Shown here in pieces: positions 56,650 through 64,000 of a DNA stretch of 64,000 nucleotides. Where the stretch lies: the NCBI RefSeq assembly GCF_003314975.1, contig NZ_QNRF01000001.1, forward strand, positions 496,001-560,000, given 5' to 3'. Made by a program: the position numbers and the translations under genes. Every line of letters starts with the position of its first letter. Position 1 is the first letter of the stretch. The notes under the pieces were generated by a model, which was not told the DNA's origin, ran no database searches, and was given only the letters and a program-made list of their open reading frames with translations. The stretch comes from Marinomonas aquiplantarum (GTDB taxonomy: Bacteria > Pseudomonadota > Gammaproteobacteria > Pseudomonadales > Marinomonadaceae).

Positions 56650-58305
56650 ATGGATTTCAGACGTTACTTTTTATGGGGCGCGCTTTTTATCAGTGGCTAC
56701 CTACTGTTTTTACAGTGGAACCAAGATTACGGTCAACAAACGACCCAAAGTGTGGCTCAAAGCACCCAATCTCAAAACGAGACAAACCCTCAATTAAATG
56801 ATGATTTGCCTCTAGCAACTCAAAACGATACGCAAGCAAACAGCGAAATTCCTCAAAGCGTCAGTAAAATCGCCCCAGGAAAGTTGATTGAAGTCACCAC
56901 AGATACATTACGTGTGGCCATCAACCCAGTTGGTGGTGACTTAGTGGAAGCAGCTTTATTGGAATACAAAAAAGAATTAGGGCAACCTGATCCGTTTGTT
57001 ATCCTGGAAGATGGTTCCGACAGAACCTATGTCACTCAAAGTGGTTTGATCGGACGAAATGGTCCCGACGCTTCAACAGAAGGTCGTCCAGTATACCAGT
57101 CTGAACAAGCTTCTTATCAATTAGCTGACGGTGAAGATTCGCTGGATGTGAACCTGTATTACACGGATGCAAACGGTGTTAAATACACAAAAACCTTCCG
57201 CTTCATGAAGGGGACGTACCGTATTCGTCAACTTATCACTGTGGATAACACCTCAGCGAATACTTGGCGCGGTAATTTGTTTGCTCAGATCAAGCGTGAT
57301 AACTCTCCAGATCCAAGTAAAGCAACTAGTATGGGCTTACAACCTTATCTAGGTGGTGCCATTTCTAACGAAGAAACCAAGTACAACAAGATTTCTTTCT
57401 CTGATATGGAAGAAGAACCTGTCAAAGTCACCACCACTCAAGGTTGGGTTGCCGTACTGCAGCATTATTTTGTCTCGGCTTGGGTACCTGAACAAGGTCA
57501 AAAAGTCACGCTACAAGCACGTACTAACAATGGTTATAACATCATTGGTTTTACAGGCTCAGCAGTTGAAATTCCAGCTGGCAAGCAAGGTACTATGAGT
57601 TCGACTTTCTATGTTGGTCCTAAATTACAAGATCAACTTGAGGCAACAGCAGAAAACCTAGACTTAACCGTTGATTACGGTTGGTTATGGTGGCTTGCAA
57701 AACCACTGTTTTGGCTACTGACCTTGATCCAATCTTTTGTGATCAACTGGGGTGTTGCCATTATCTTAGTCGTGGTTGTGGTAAAAGCCATCTTCTTTAA
57801 GTTGTCTGCGACCAGTTACCGTTCCATGGCAAAAATGCGTAAATTTGGCCCTGAAATTGCCAAATTGAAAGACAAGTATGGCGACGATCGTCAGAAAATG
57901 TCGCAAGCCATGATGGAATTGTACAAAAAAGAGAAGATTAACCCTCTGGGCGGCTGTTTGCCTATTCTAGTGCAAATGCCGGTATTCTTGGCCTTGTACT
58001 GGGTATTGATGGAATCCGTTGAATTGCGTCAAGCACCATTTATTCTTTGGATTAATGACTTGTCTGTGATGGACCCATACTTCATCTTGCCGATCTTGAT
58101 GGGCATCAGTATGTTTGTTCAGCAAGCATTGAACCCAACGCCGCCAGATCCAATGCAGGCGCGCATTATGAAGATCATGCCAGTGGCATTCTCTATCTTC
58201 TTCCTATGGTTCCCAGCCGGTCTAGTATTGTACTGGGTTACCAACAACACCTTGTCAATTCTTCAGCAGTACGTTATTACCAAACGTATTGAAAGAGAAA
58301 ACTAG
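56650..58305 (+). CDS. yidC: Membrane protein insertase YidC
   Basis: YidC inserts and folds inner-membrane proteins, alone or with SecYEG. The start is taken as ATG 56650 (MDFRRYFLWGALFISGYLLFLQWNQD, 551 residues); TTG at 56641 is the alternative. An N-terminal membrane helix (about 5-23), a periplasmic beta-supersandwich domain (about 60-330) and five C-terminal helices are visible. These include MAKMRKFGPEIAKLKDKYGDDRQKMSQAMMELYKKEKINPLGGCLPILVQMPVFLALYWVLMESVELRQAPF, the universal insertase core. Its length matches Gram-negative YidC. Confidence 0.97.
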   Translation: MDFRRYFLWGALFISGYLLFLQWNQDYGQQTTQSVAQSTQSQNETNPQLNDDLPLATQNDTQANSEIPQSVSKIAPGKLIEVTTDTLRVAINPVGGDLVEAALLEYKKELGQPDPFVILEDGSDRTYVTQSGLIGRNGPDASTEGRPVYQSEQASYQLADGEDSLDVNLYYTDANGVKYTKTFRFMKGTYRIRQLITVDNTSANTWRGNLFAQIKRDNSPDPSKATSMGLQPYLGGAISNEETKYNKISFSDMEEEPVKVTTTQGWVAVLQHYFVSAWVPEQGQKVTLQARTNNGYNIIGFTGSAVEIPAGKQGTMSSTFYVGPKLQDQLEATAENLDLTVDYGWLWWLAKPLFWLLTLIQSFVINWGVAIILVVVVVKAIFFKLSATSYRSMAKMRKFGPEIAKLKDKYGDDRQKMSQAMMELYKKEKINPLGGCLPILVQMPVFLALYWVLMESVELRQAPFILWINDLSVMDPYFILPILMGISMFVQQALNPTPPDPMQARIMKIMPVAFSIFFLWFPAGLVLYWVTNNTLSILQQYVITKRIEREN

Positions 58306-58329
58306 GACAAGACCTGTTGTGAACAACAT

Positions 58330-58359
58330 AAAAAAGGCTTCCTACATGGAAGCCTTTTT
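58330..58359 (+). terminator. Terminator between yidC and mnmE
   Basis: AAAAAGGCTTCC (58330-58341) pairs with GGAAGCCTTTTT (58348-58359) as a perfect stem with a T run at its end. mnmE starts about 67 bases later. Confidence 0.85.
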
Positions 58360-58426
58360 ACGTTTCACTTGCTATATTTCTTTTGCATACACATTCAGTC
58401 CACTTTGACAGACACAGAGCCTAACT

Positions 58427-59806
58427 ATGACGGATTTTCATTACACCACTGACCAAGACACGATTGCCGCTCAAGCTACCGCGCCTGGCCGAGGAGGTGT
58501 AGGCATCATTCGATTATCTGGTCCTAATAGCCTTGCCATTGCCAAACACATCATAGGTTTTGAACCAAAACCACGTTATGCCCATTATGTGCCTTTTAAA
58601 CAAGCTGATGGCGAACAACTGGACATGGGCTTGGCCATTTACTTTCCTGGGCCAAACTCTTTCACTGGAGAAGATGTATTTGAATTACAAGGCCATGGTG
58701 GCCCTGTCATCATGGATATGTTGCTCAGTCACTGTTTGAGCCTAGGCGCACGCTTGGCACGCCCAGGAGAGTTCTCTGAACGGGCTTTCATGAACGATAA
58801 AATGGATTTAACGCAAGCGGAAGCCATTGCTGATTTGATCGACAGTACCTCTGAGCAAGCCGCAAAATGTGCTTTGCGTTCCTTACAAGGGGCATTTTCT
58901 AAACGTGTTGATGAGTTGGTAGAAGCCTTAATTCACTTACGAATTTACGTGGAAGCCGCCATTGATTTCCCCGAAGAAGAAATTGATTTTATTGGTGACG
59001 GCAAAGTCGCCAGCGAATTAAAAGACATCCAAACAAAACTGACGGATGTCCTAAAAGAAGCCAACCAAGGCGCTTTAATTCGTGAAGGGATGAATGTGGT
59101 GATCGCAGGTCGACCCAATGCAGGCAAATCCAGTTTACTCAATGCATTATCTGGTAAAGAGTCCGCCATCGTCACCAATATTGAAGGGACTACCCGTGAT
59201 GTATTGCGCGAACACATTCACCTAGATGGTATGCCTTTACACATTATTGATACGGCAGGGCTACGAGACAGTCCAGATGAAGTTGAGCGCATCGGTATTC
59301 AACGGGCCTGGGATGAAATTCAAAAAGCCGACCGAATTTTAATGATGGTTGACAGTCAGTCCATCGACAGCAAAGACCCCAATGAAATTTGGCCCGAGTT
59401 TATGGCCAAGTTGGGCAACCAAAATGCCATTACCGTGATTCGCAATAAAGTGGATTTGACGACAGATAAAATTGGCTTAGAAGAATATCAGGGCGTGCCT
59501 GTAATCTCCCTATCAGCTAAAACAGGCGATGGGATTCAACACCTTACAGATCATTTAAAAACTGTGATGGGCTTTGATAGCACAACAGAAGGCGGTTTTA
59601 TTGCTCGTCGTCGTCATTTAGAAGCGCTAAACAAGGCCAACCGTTTTCTTGCCGCTGGCCATGAGCAATTACACGGTTATGGTGCTGGGGAGTTGTTGGC
59701 CGAAGACTTAAAAGAAGCTCAACAAGCGTTAAGCGAAATCACTGGCGCATTCACCAGTGATGACTTACTTGGTCGCATTTTTGGCTCTTTCTGTATCGGT
59801 AAATAG
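58427..59806 (+). CDS. mnmE: tRNA modification GTPase MnmE
   Basis: MnmE, with MnmG, makes the 5-carboxymethylaminomethyl group on wobble uridine of certain tRNAs. The 459-residue protein has an N-terminal folate-binding domain ([31 protein letters not shown]). The GTPase G domain is inserted in a helical domain and has G1 [11 protein letters not shown] (about residues 226-236), the G3 region [15 protein letters not shown] and G4 NKVD. The C-terminal catalytic motif is FGSFCIGK. Its usual partner mnmG is encoded 3.5 kb further right instead of next to it. Confidence 0.97.
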   Translation: MTDFHYTTDQDTIAAQATAPGRGGVGIIRLSGPNSLAIAKHIIGFEPKPRYAHYVPFKQADGEQLDMGLAIYFPGPNSFTGEDVFELQGHGGPVIMDMLLSHCLSLGARLARPGEFSERAFMNDKMDLTQAEAIADLIDSTSEQAAKCALRSLQGAFSKRVDELVEALIHLRIYVEAAIDFPEEEIDFIGDGKVASELKDIQTKLTDVLKEANQGALIREGMNVVIAGRPNAGKSSLLNALSGKESAIVTNIEGTTRDVLREHIHLDGMPLHIIDTAGLRDSPDEVERIGIQRAWDEIQKADRILMMVDSQSIDSKDPNEIWPEFMAKLGNQNAITVIRNKVDLTTDKIGLEEYQGVPVISLSAKTGDGIQHLTDHLKTVMGFDSTTEGGFIARRRHLEALNKANRFLAAGHEQLHGYGAGELLAEDLKEAQQALSEITGAFTSDDLLGRIFGSFCIGK

Positions 59807-59808
59807 TA

Positions 59809-60963
59809 CTAGAAAGGCTTTCCTAATTGCAGACATGCCGCCACATTCCGCGCTGTGGCGGTCACATTTTGTTGTGCGTCCGCCAACACCTGATCCAACT
59901 CTGCTAAGCCTGGAATAATCGGGAAAATGGCTTTCATTCCGTGAGCCAATATCGCCTCAGCATCTTCCCCAAAACAACCCGCAATGCCAATCACTGGCAC
60001 ACCAGCCGCTTTGGCTCGCTGTAACACCCCCATAGGCGTCTTACCAAACACCGTTTGCCCATCCATTCGACCTTCACCAGTAATCACTAAATCCGCGTCT
60101 TTTATTTTGTCAGCAAACCCCATGCAATCCATTACGATGTCGATACCTGGCTTTAATTCTGCGTTCAATAGGGTTTTCATGGCAAAGCCCATTCCACCCG
60201 CCGCCCCAACACCAGCAACAGCACGTTGATCAGTAAAGCCAGCTTTGACCATCACATCAGCAAAATGACCGAGTGCCGCATCCAATTTATTAATCATGTC
60301 TTGGCTAGCGCCTTTTTGCGGCCCAAAAACCGCTGATGCACCATTTTCACCACATAAAGGATTGGTCACATCACAGGCCACTTCAATCTGACAGTGCGCT
60401 AATTTAGGGTGACCTTGACTGACATCCACCGTCTCTAGGTCCATTAATGCCAACCCCCCCGCATTTAAAGGCTGTCCAGCCGCATCTAAAAAACGCATCC
60501 CCAAGGCTTGTGCCATGCCTAAACCTGCATCATTGGTCGCACTGCCACCCAAGCCTAGAATAATGTGCTTGATACCACGGTCTAAAGCATCTTTGATTAG
60601 TTCACCAGTACCATAGCTGGTGGTGATGTAAGGATCTCGTTGAGTTCGAGGCACCAAATGCAATCCAGATGCAGACGCCATCTCAATCACCGCCGTTGCC
60701 ATTGATTGCTCATCAGTCCCTCCTAAAATGCCATAATGTGCTTCGACTTTTTCCCCTAGAGGTCCCGTCACTTGGAGGAAAACCATTTCTCCTTGTGTCG
60801 CATCCACCATAGATTGCACGGTTCCTTCACCGCCATCAGCCATGGGTAATTTGATGTATTCGGCTTGGGGAAATATTTGCCGAAAACCCATTTCAATGGC
60901 AGTGGCAACCTGCATTGCCGTAAGACTTTCTTTGAAGGAATCCGGTGCAATTATGACTTTCAT
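59809..60963 (-). CDS. garK: Glycerate kinase (GarK/GlxK family)
   Basis: This 384-residue glycerate 2-kinase makes 2-phosphoglycerate from D-glycerate. It begins MKVIIAPDSFKESLTAMQVATAIEMGF, the family's hallmark, followed by LPMADGGEGTVQSMVDATQGE, the IILGLGGSATNDAGLGMAQALGMRF nucleotide-binding segment and DLVITGEGRMDGQTVFGKTPMGV. Its end lies 2 bases from the mnmE stop (convergent). Glycerate kinase genes can occur with DMSP/acrylate or glyoxylate pathway genes, but the link to acuI here is only adjacency. AAGGATAC lies upstream. Confidence 0.93.
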   Translation of the reverse strand: MKVIIAPDSFKESLTAMQVATAIEMGFRQIFPQAEYIKLPMADGGEGTVQSMVDATQGEMVFLQVTGPLGEKVEAHYGILGGTDEQSMATAVIEMASASGLHLVPRTQRDPYITTSYGTGELIKDALDRGIKHIILGLGGSATNDAGLGMAQALGMRFLDAAGQPLNAGGLALMDLETVDVSQGHPKLAHCQIEVACDVTNPLCGENGASAVFGPQKGASQDMINKLDAALGHFADVMVKAGFTDQRAVAGVGAAGGMGFAMKTLLNAELKPGIDIVMDCMGFADKIKDADLVITGEGRMDGQTVFGKTPMGVLQRAKAAGVPVIGIAGCFGEDAEAILAHGMKAIFPIIPGLAELDQVLADAQQNVTATARNVAACLQLGKPF

Positions 60964-60994
60964 AGGTATCCTTGTTTATTAGCAAGATGACTCA

Positions 60995-61984
60995 TCAGTC
61001 TTCGGTCAGATTTACCAACACGCGACCACGTACTTCTCCATCAAGCAATTTATAGGCCGTTTCGATGGCTTGGTCTAACGGAATTTCTTCGCAAATCTCT
61101 TGGTAATCACTGTCTTCTAATAATTCACTCAAGTTTTGCCAAGCTTCTAGACGATCCGCAATAGGGCGCATGACACTGTCGATGCCAATCAAACGCACAC
61201 CACGAAGAATAAATGGCGCTACTGACGCTGGAAAGTCCATGCCTTGAGCCAAACCACACGCGGTCACAACCCCACCATATTGGGTAGAAGCACAGGCATT
61301 CGCTAAAGTATGACTACCAACGCAGTCCACCACACCAGCCCAACGTTCTTTTTGTAAAGGTTTACCACTCTCTGACAAACTGGCTCGATCAATAATGTCC
61401 GCTGCGCCTAACGATTTTAAATAGGTTTCTTGACTCATTCGTCCAGTAGAAGCCACCACTCGGTAACCAAGGCGGCTTAATAAGCGAATTGCAAAACTCC
61501 CCACGCCACCGTTAGCCCCTGTCACTAAAATATCACCGGATTCCGGCAAGACGCCCTGTTTTTGTAACGCAAGGACAGACAACATAGCGGTATAACCTGC
61601 CGTTCCCACCATCATAGCCTGCTGTGGTGTCATATTTTTAGGTAATGGAATCAGCCATTCACTCTTTAGACGGGCTTTTTGAGATAACCCTCCCCAGTGT
61701 GCTTCACCCACTCCAAAGCCATTCAGTAAGACCAACTCTCCAGATTGAAAACCATCACTATCAGACTCAATGACACGTCCAACTAGATCAATGCCTGGCA
61801 CCATTGGGTAGCTACGAGCAATACGACCTTTTCCAGTAATGGCCAAAGCGTCTTTGTAATTCAACGTACTGTAAAGCACATCCACTAACACATCGCCATT
61901 AGGTAACTGATCTTCATTTAAATTTGTCAATGTACATTGCTGCTGACCTGACTCTGTCTGCTCGATAATTAAACTTTTAAACAT
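60995..61984 (-). CDS. acuI: Acrylyl-CoA reductase (NADPH), MDR family AcuI
   Basis: This 329-residue YhdH/AcuI-type zinc-independent MDR enzyme reduces toxic acryloyl-CoA to propionyl-CoA. It protects cells in DMSP or acrylate metabolism. The sequence follows AcuI throughout: LNYKDALAITGKGRIARSYPMVPGIDLVGRV, LLNGFGVGEAHWGGLSQKARLKSEWLIPLPKNMTPQQAMMVGTAGYTAMLSVLALQ, VTGANGGVGSFAIRLLSRLGYRVVASTGR (NADPH site), and RGVRLIGIDSVMRPIADR. A palindrome matching one in front of acuR sits just before its ribosome site (AAAGGAG). DMSP lyase genes are not in this window. Confidence 0.92.
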   Translation of the reverse strand: MFKSLIIEQTESGQQQCTLTNLNEDQLPNGDVLVDVLYSTLNYKDALAITGKGRIARSYPMVPGIDLVGRVIESDSDGFQSGELVLLNGFGVGEAHWGGLSQKARLKSEWLIPLPKNMTPQQAMMVGTAGYTAMLSVLALQKQGVLPESGDILVTGANGGVGSFAIRLLSRLGYRVVASTGRMSQETYLKSLGAADIIDRASLSESGKPLQKERWAGVVDCVGSHTLANACASTQYGGVVTACGLAQGMDFPASVAPFILRGVRLIGIDSVMRPIADRLEAWQNLSELLEDSDYQEICEEIPLDQAIETAYKLLDGEVRGRVLVNLTED

Positions 61985-61997
61985 GTATCACTCCTTT

Positions 61998-62012
61998 TAG
62001 ACCGATCGTCTA
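61998..62012 (-). promoter_or_regulatory. AcuR-type operator in front of acuI
   Basis: TAGAC-CGATC-GTCTA (61998-62012) is an inverted repeat identical in its arms to the one at 62731-62745 upstream of acuR. It lies 14-28 bases before the acuI start codon. Confidence 0.75.
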
Positions 62013-62028
62013 GTTAAATGGTTAAAAA

Positions 62029-62051
62029 AACCAGATGAATATCATCTGGTT
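62029..62051 (-). terminator. Intrinsic terminator of acuR
   Basis: AACCAGATGA (62029-62038) pairs with TCATCTGGTT (62042-62051). Read on the minus strand, it is followed by a run of seven T. Confidence 0.85.
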
Positions 62052-62060
62052 CACTCCCCG

Positions 62061-62699
62061 TTACTCTGGCTTGAAAATATTTGCTAAATAAAAGGCCATG
62101 TAGCTTTCCAATGGCTGACATGACTTTAGTAATCTTGCTCGATGCACTGCGCCTTCCCAACCTAGCCAAAATATTTGTGCCATTTGATTAGCATCGTTGG
62201 TAAAAGAGAATGCTCCTTCCGCTTGTCCAGCCAATAAATACTGAGCTAATTTGTCTTGCCAGCTCTGATAACACGCTTGAATTTGTTGATTGAAAACGTC
62301 AGACAAGAGCACAGACTCTTGTTCAAGGTTGCCCACTAAACAACCGCGTTTAAAGTCGTGCCGAACCATGCCTTCACAAGCATCTTTTGAAAACTCTACT
62401 AACCGTTGCTGGTAGGGGATGTCTTCATTCAACAGAAAGTGATCAAGCTTACGCTCAAAATATTGTTGGTAAGCCTTCAATACAGCTAAACCAAACGCTT
62501 CTTTATTGGAAAAATAATGATAAAAAGACCCTTTTGGCACCCCTACGGATTTTAGAATCGGCTCAATACCACTGACCGTAAAGCCTTTTTCCGTCAACAT
62601 GGCCATACCAGCTCGCAATAACGCAAATTTGGTATCTTCTATGACCGATGCTTCATTTCTAGGTCGACCACGAGGTCGCTTCGTATTCACTTCAACCAT
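62061..62699 (-). CDS. acuR: TetR-family regulator AcuR
   Basis: This 212-residue TetR protein starts at ATG 62699 (MVEVNTKRPRGRPRNEAS). The longer frame to 62804 covers the operator and has no ribosome site. The helix-turn-helix is MLTEKGFTVSGIEPILKSVGVPKGSFYHYFSNKEAFGLAVLKAY (about residues 31-74). The RPRGRPRNEAS N-terminal arm and helix sequence are typical of AcuR, the repressor of acuI. The gene lies directly upstream of acuI. Identical-arm palindromes in front of both acuR and acuI support autoregulation and control. Identity as AcuR rests on linkage plus motif; the exact effector (acrylate) is inferred. Confidence 0.85.
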   Translation of the reverse strand: MVEVNTKRPRGRPRNEASVIEDTKFALLRAGMAMLTEKGFTVSGIEPILKSVGVPKGSFYHYFSNKEAFGLAVLKAYQQYFERKLDHFLLNEDIPYQQRLVEFSKDACEGMVRHDFKRGCLVGNLEQESVLLSDVFNQQIQACYQSWQDKLAQYLLAGQAEGAFSFTNDANQMAQIFWLGWEGAVHRARLLKSCQPLESYMAFYLANIFKPE

Positions 62700-62730
62700 G
62701 ACACAACCCACTGATTCAATGTTATTAAAA

Positions 62731-62745
62731 TAGACTAGTCGTCTA
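62731..62745 (-). promoter_or_regulatory. AcuR-type operator in front of acuR
   Basis: TAGAC-TAGTC-GTCTA, the same arms as 61998-62012, lies 32-46 bases upstream of the acuR start. Confidence 0.75.
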
Positions 62746-63352
62746 TAAAATTCAAATGTGAATAAAGCGTCACAAGGATTCAGTGAATACACTGTATTTA
62801 TCAACAGTAAAAAAGCATTTCAACTTACTTTTTGACTTTATTTTCAATTTGTTTTCTGTGGATTGTTTTCTTTTGTTTTTTCGCAAAAACACGCTTAAAA
62901 ATAATTTTTTTACTTAAAAAACATAAGCTTAATAAAAAAACTATCTTATAGAACGACTGTTGATAACTTAGGTGATAGGTTGAAAAAAAGTTTTGCACAG
63001 TTTTTAATAAAAAAGGAACCTAAAATCCTTTCTGTATAACTCACTTACTTATACACAAGAATGAATTATCGACATAACAGGAAGAGAAGCCCTTTTATCA
63101 CATCTTGTTATGTTTATAACTTAATGAAAATAAAGATTTTTTAGTGCTTATTAACAGATTTTGGCTTGCTATATAGACATAACATTAATAAAAAACACTA
63201 TATATACTTCTTTATTTAATAATATTGATGACCGGATAAAGCGGACGTGCATCCCTTTCTTTTTCAAAATTAGCCTTTATACTAGGCGCCCTTATCCGAA
63301 GTTGATCGTTTTTTATTCATTTATTCTACTTACTAGTAATATCGAGGTTCCC
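62746..63352. other. AT-rich 607-base gap upstream of mnmG with DnaA-box-like sites
   Basis: No gene is seen. Long A and T tracts occur (about 62820-62960 and 63000-63230). There is one perfect DnaA box, TTATACACA (63049-63057), and looser matches TGTTGATAA (62958-62966) and TGTGGATTG (62856-62864). In E. coli and Vibrio oriC lies beside mnmG, so this could be a second or alternative origin element or just the mnmG promoter region. It has fewer boxes than the dnaA-rpmH gap. Confidence 0.4.
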
Positions 63353-64000
63353 GTGGATTTCCCAAGCCGCTTTGATGTGATTGTGGTGGGTGGCGGACAT
63401 GCCGGCACTGAAGCCGCTTTGGCTGCTGCTCGTATGGGGGTGAAAACCCTTCTGCTGTCGCACAACATTGAAACTTTAGGACAGATGTCCTGTAACCCAG
63501 CCATAGGTGGTATTGGGAAGTCCCACTTAGTGAAAGAAATTGATGCTTTGGACGGCGCAATGGCACTGGCGACAGATCAAGCTGGAATTCAATTTCGAAC
63601 CTTGAATTCCCGCAAAGGTCCGGCAGTTCGCGCTACTCGTGCTCAAGCCGATCGAATTTTGTATAAAGCGGCAATACGTCACCAACTTGAAAACCAAGAA
63701 AATCTTTGGTTATTTCAACAGTCTGTTGAAGACTTGATCGTTGAAGACGGTGCGGCTCGCGGGGTTATTACTCAAACAGGCATTCGTTTTAATAGTAAAA
63801 CCGTCGTATTAACCGCTGGTACATTCCTTGGTGGCGTGATTCATATCGGTCTGCAAAATCATGCTGGTGGTCGAGCAGGGGATCCTCCTTCCATTGGCTT
63901 GGCGGAAAAATTGCGAGCACTGCCTTTCCAAGTAGATCGACTAAAAACAGGAACGCCTCCTAGAATTGATGCGCGATCAGTAGATTTTTCTCAAATGCAG
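63353..64000 (+). CDS. mnmG: tRNA uridine-5-carboxymethylaminomethyl synthesis enzyme MnmG (partial)
   Basis: The gene is truncated by the end of the window after 216 codons (full length about 630). The start is GTG 63353 ([21 protein letters not shown]), with GAGG 6 bases upstream. The FAD-binding [18 protein letters not shown] (about residues 12-29), [41 protein letters not shown] and [13 protein letters not shown] segments identify MnmG (GidA). It works with MnmE on wobble uridine modification. The usual downstream genes (rsmG, parA, parB) would lie just beyond the window, which would be expected to supply ParB for the parS sites noted here. Confidence 0.95.
   Translation, partial: MDFPSRFDVIVVGGGHAGTEAALAAARMGVKTLLLSHNIETLGQMSCNPAIGGIGKSHLVKEIDALDGAMALATDQAGIQFRTLNSRKGPAVRATRAQADRILYKAAIRHQLENQENLWLFQQSVEDLIVEDGAARGVITQTGIRFNSKTVVLTAGTFLGGVIHIGLQNHAGGRAGDPPSIGLAEKLRALPFQVDRLKTGTPPRIDARSVDFSQMQ

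Overview
The window looks like the replication-origin region of a marine gammaproteobacterium of the Oceanospirillales, most like Marinomonas. This is inferred from gene order, protein character, a moderate base composition, an AcuI/AcuR pair of the kind used on DMSP-derived acrylate, and marine-type TRAP and siderophore genes. No database search was run. No rRNA or tRNA gene, CRISPR array or insertion sequence was recognised.

Layout. 0-8.8 kb: a DnaA-box-like cluster, a small membrane protein with a group II truncated haemoglobin, an AT-rich orphan gene beside a palindromic repeat, then a leftward run of a GNAT/FemAB-like gene, aroE, hemF and lpxM, and a TetR gene divergent from a stand-alone dihydrolipoyl dehydrogenase gene. 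9-18.7 kb: a complete-looking hydroxyproline uptake and catabolism locus (ABC transporter, epimerase, D-hydroxyproline oxidase, deaminase, Ldh2-type reductase, ketoglutarate semialdehyde dehydrogenase) with a GntR regulator and matching palindromes over the promoters. 19-24 kb: gabD-gabT, a small basic protein gene and two LysR genes. 24.3-30 kb: a chemoreceptor gene preceded by a riboswitch-like leader with an intrinsic terminator and a possible anti-terminator, then a TRAP transporter. 30-35 kb: an isolated fabF with a TetR gene, cysQ, hslR and dprA. 35-43 kb: def-fmt-rsmB, trkA-trkH, ybaK-gmhB. 43-49 kb: an MFS gene, an iron module (AraC/GyrI regulator, TonB receptor, siderophore iron reductase) with Fur-box-like sites, and qorB.

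49-64 kb is the origin core. gyrB, recF, dnaN and dnaA run leftward, and rpmH, rnpA, yidC and mnmE run rightward. Between dnaA and rpmH lie five perfect TTATNCACA boxes and an AT-rich stretch, the best oriC candidate. mnmE and mnmG, often adjacent, are separated here by a glycerate kinase gene, acuI, acuR and a 650-base AT-rich gap. yidD is absent between rnpA and yidC. Four parS-like 16-mers lie 17-26 kb left of oriC; two are built into terminator hairpins, one of them a perfect 36-bp palindrome.

Start sites were moved from the longest reading frame to an internal ATG/GTG where Shine-Dalgarno spacing or family length argued for it. Every such choice is stated.
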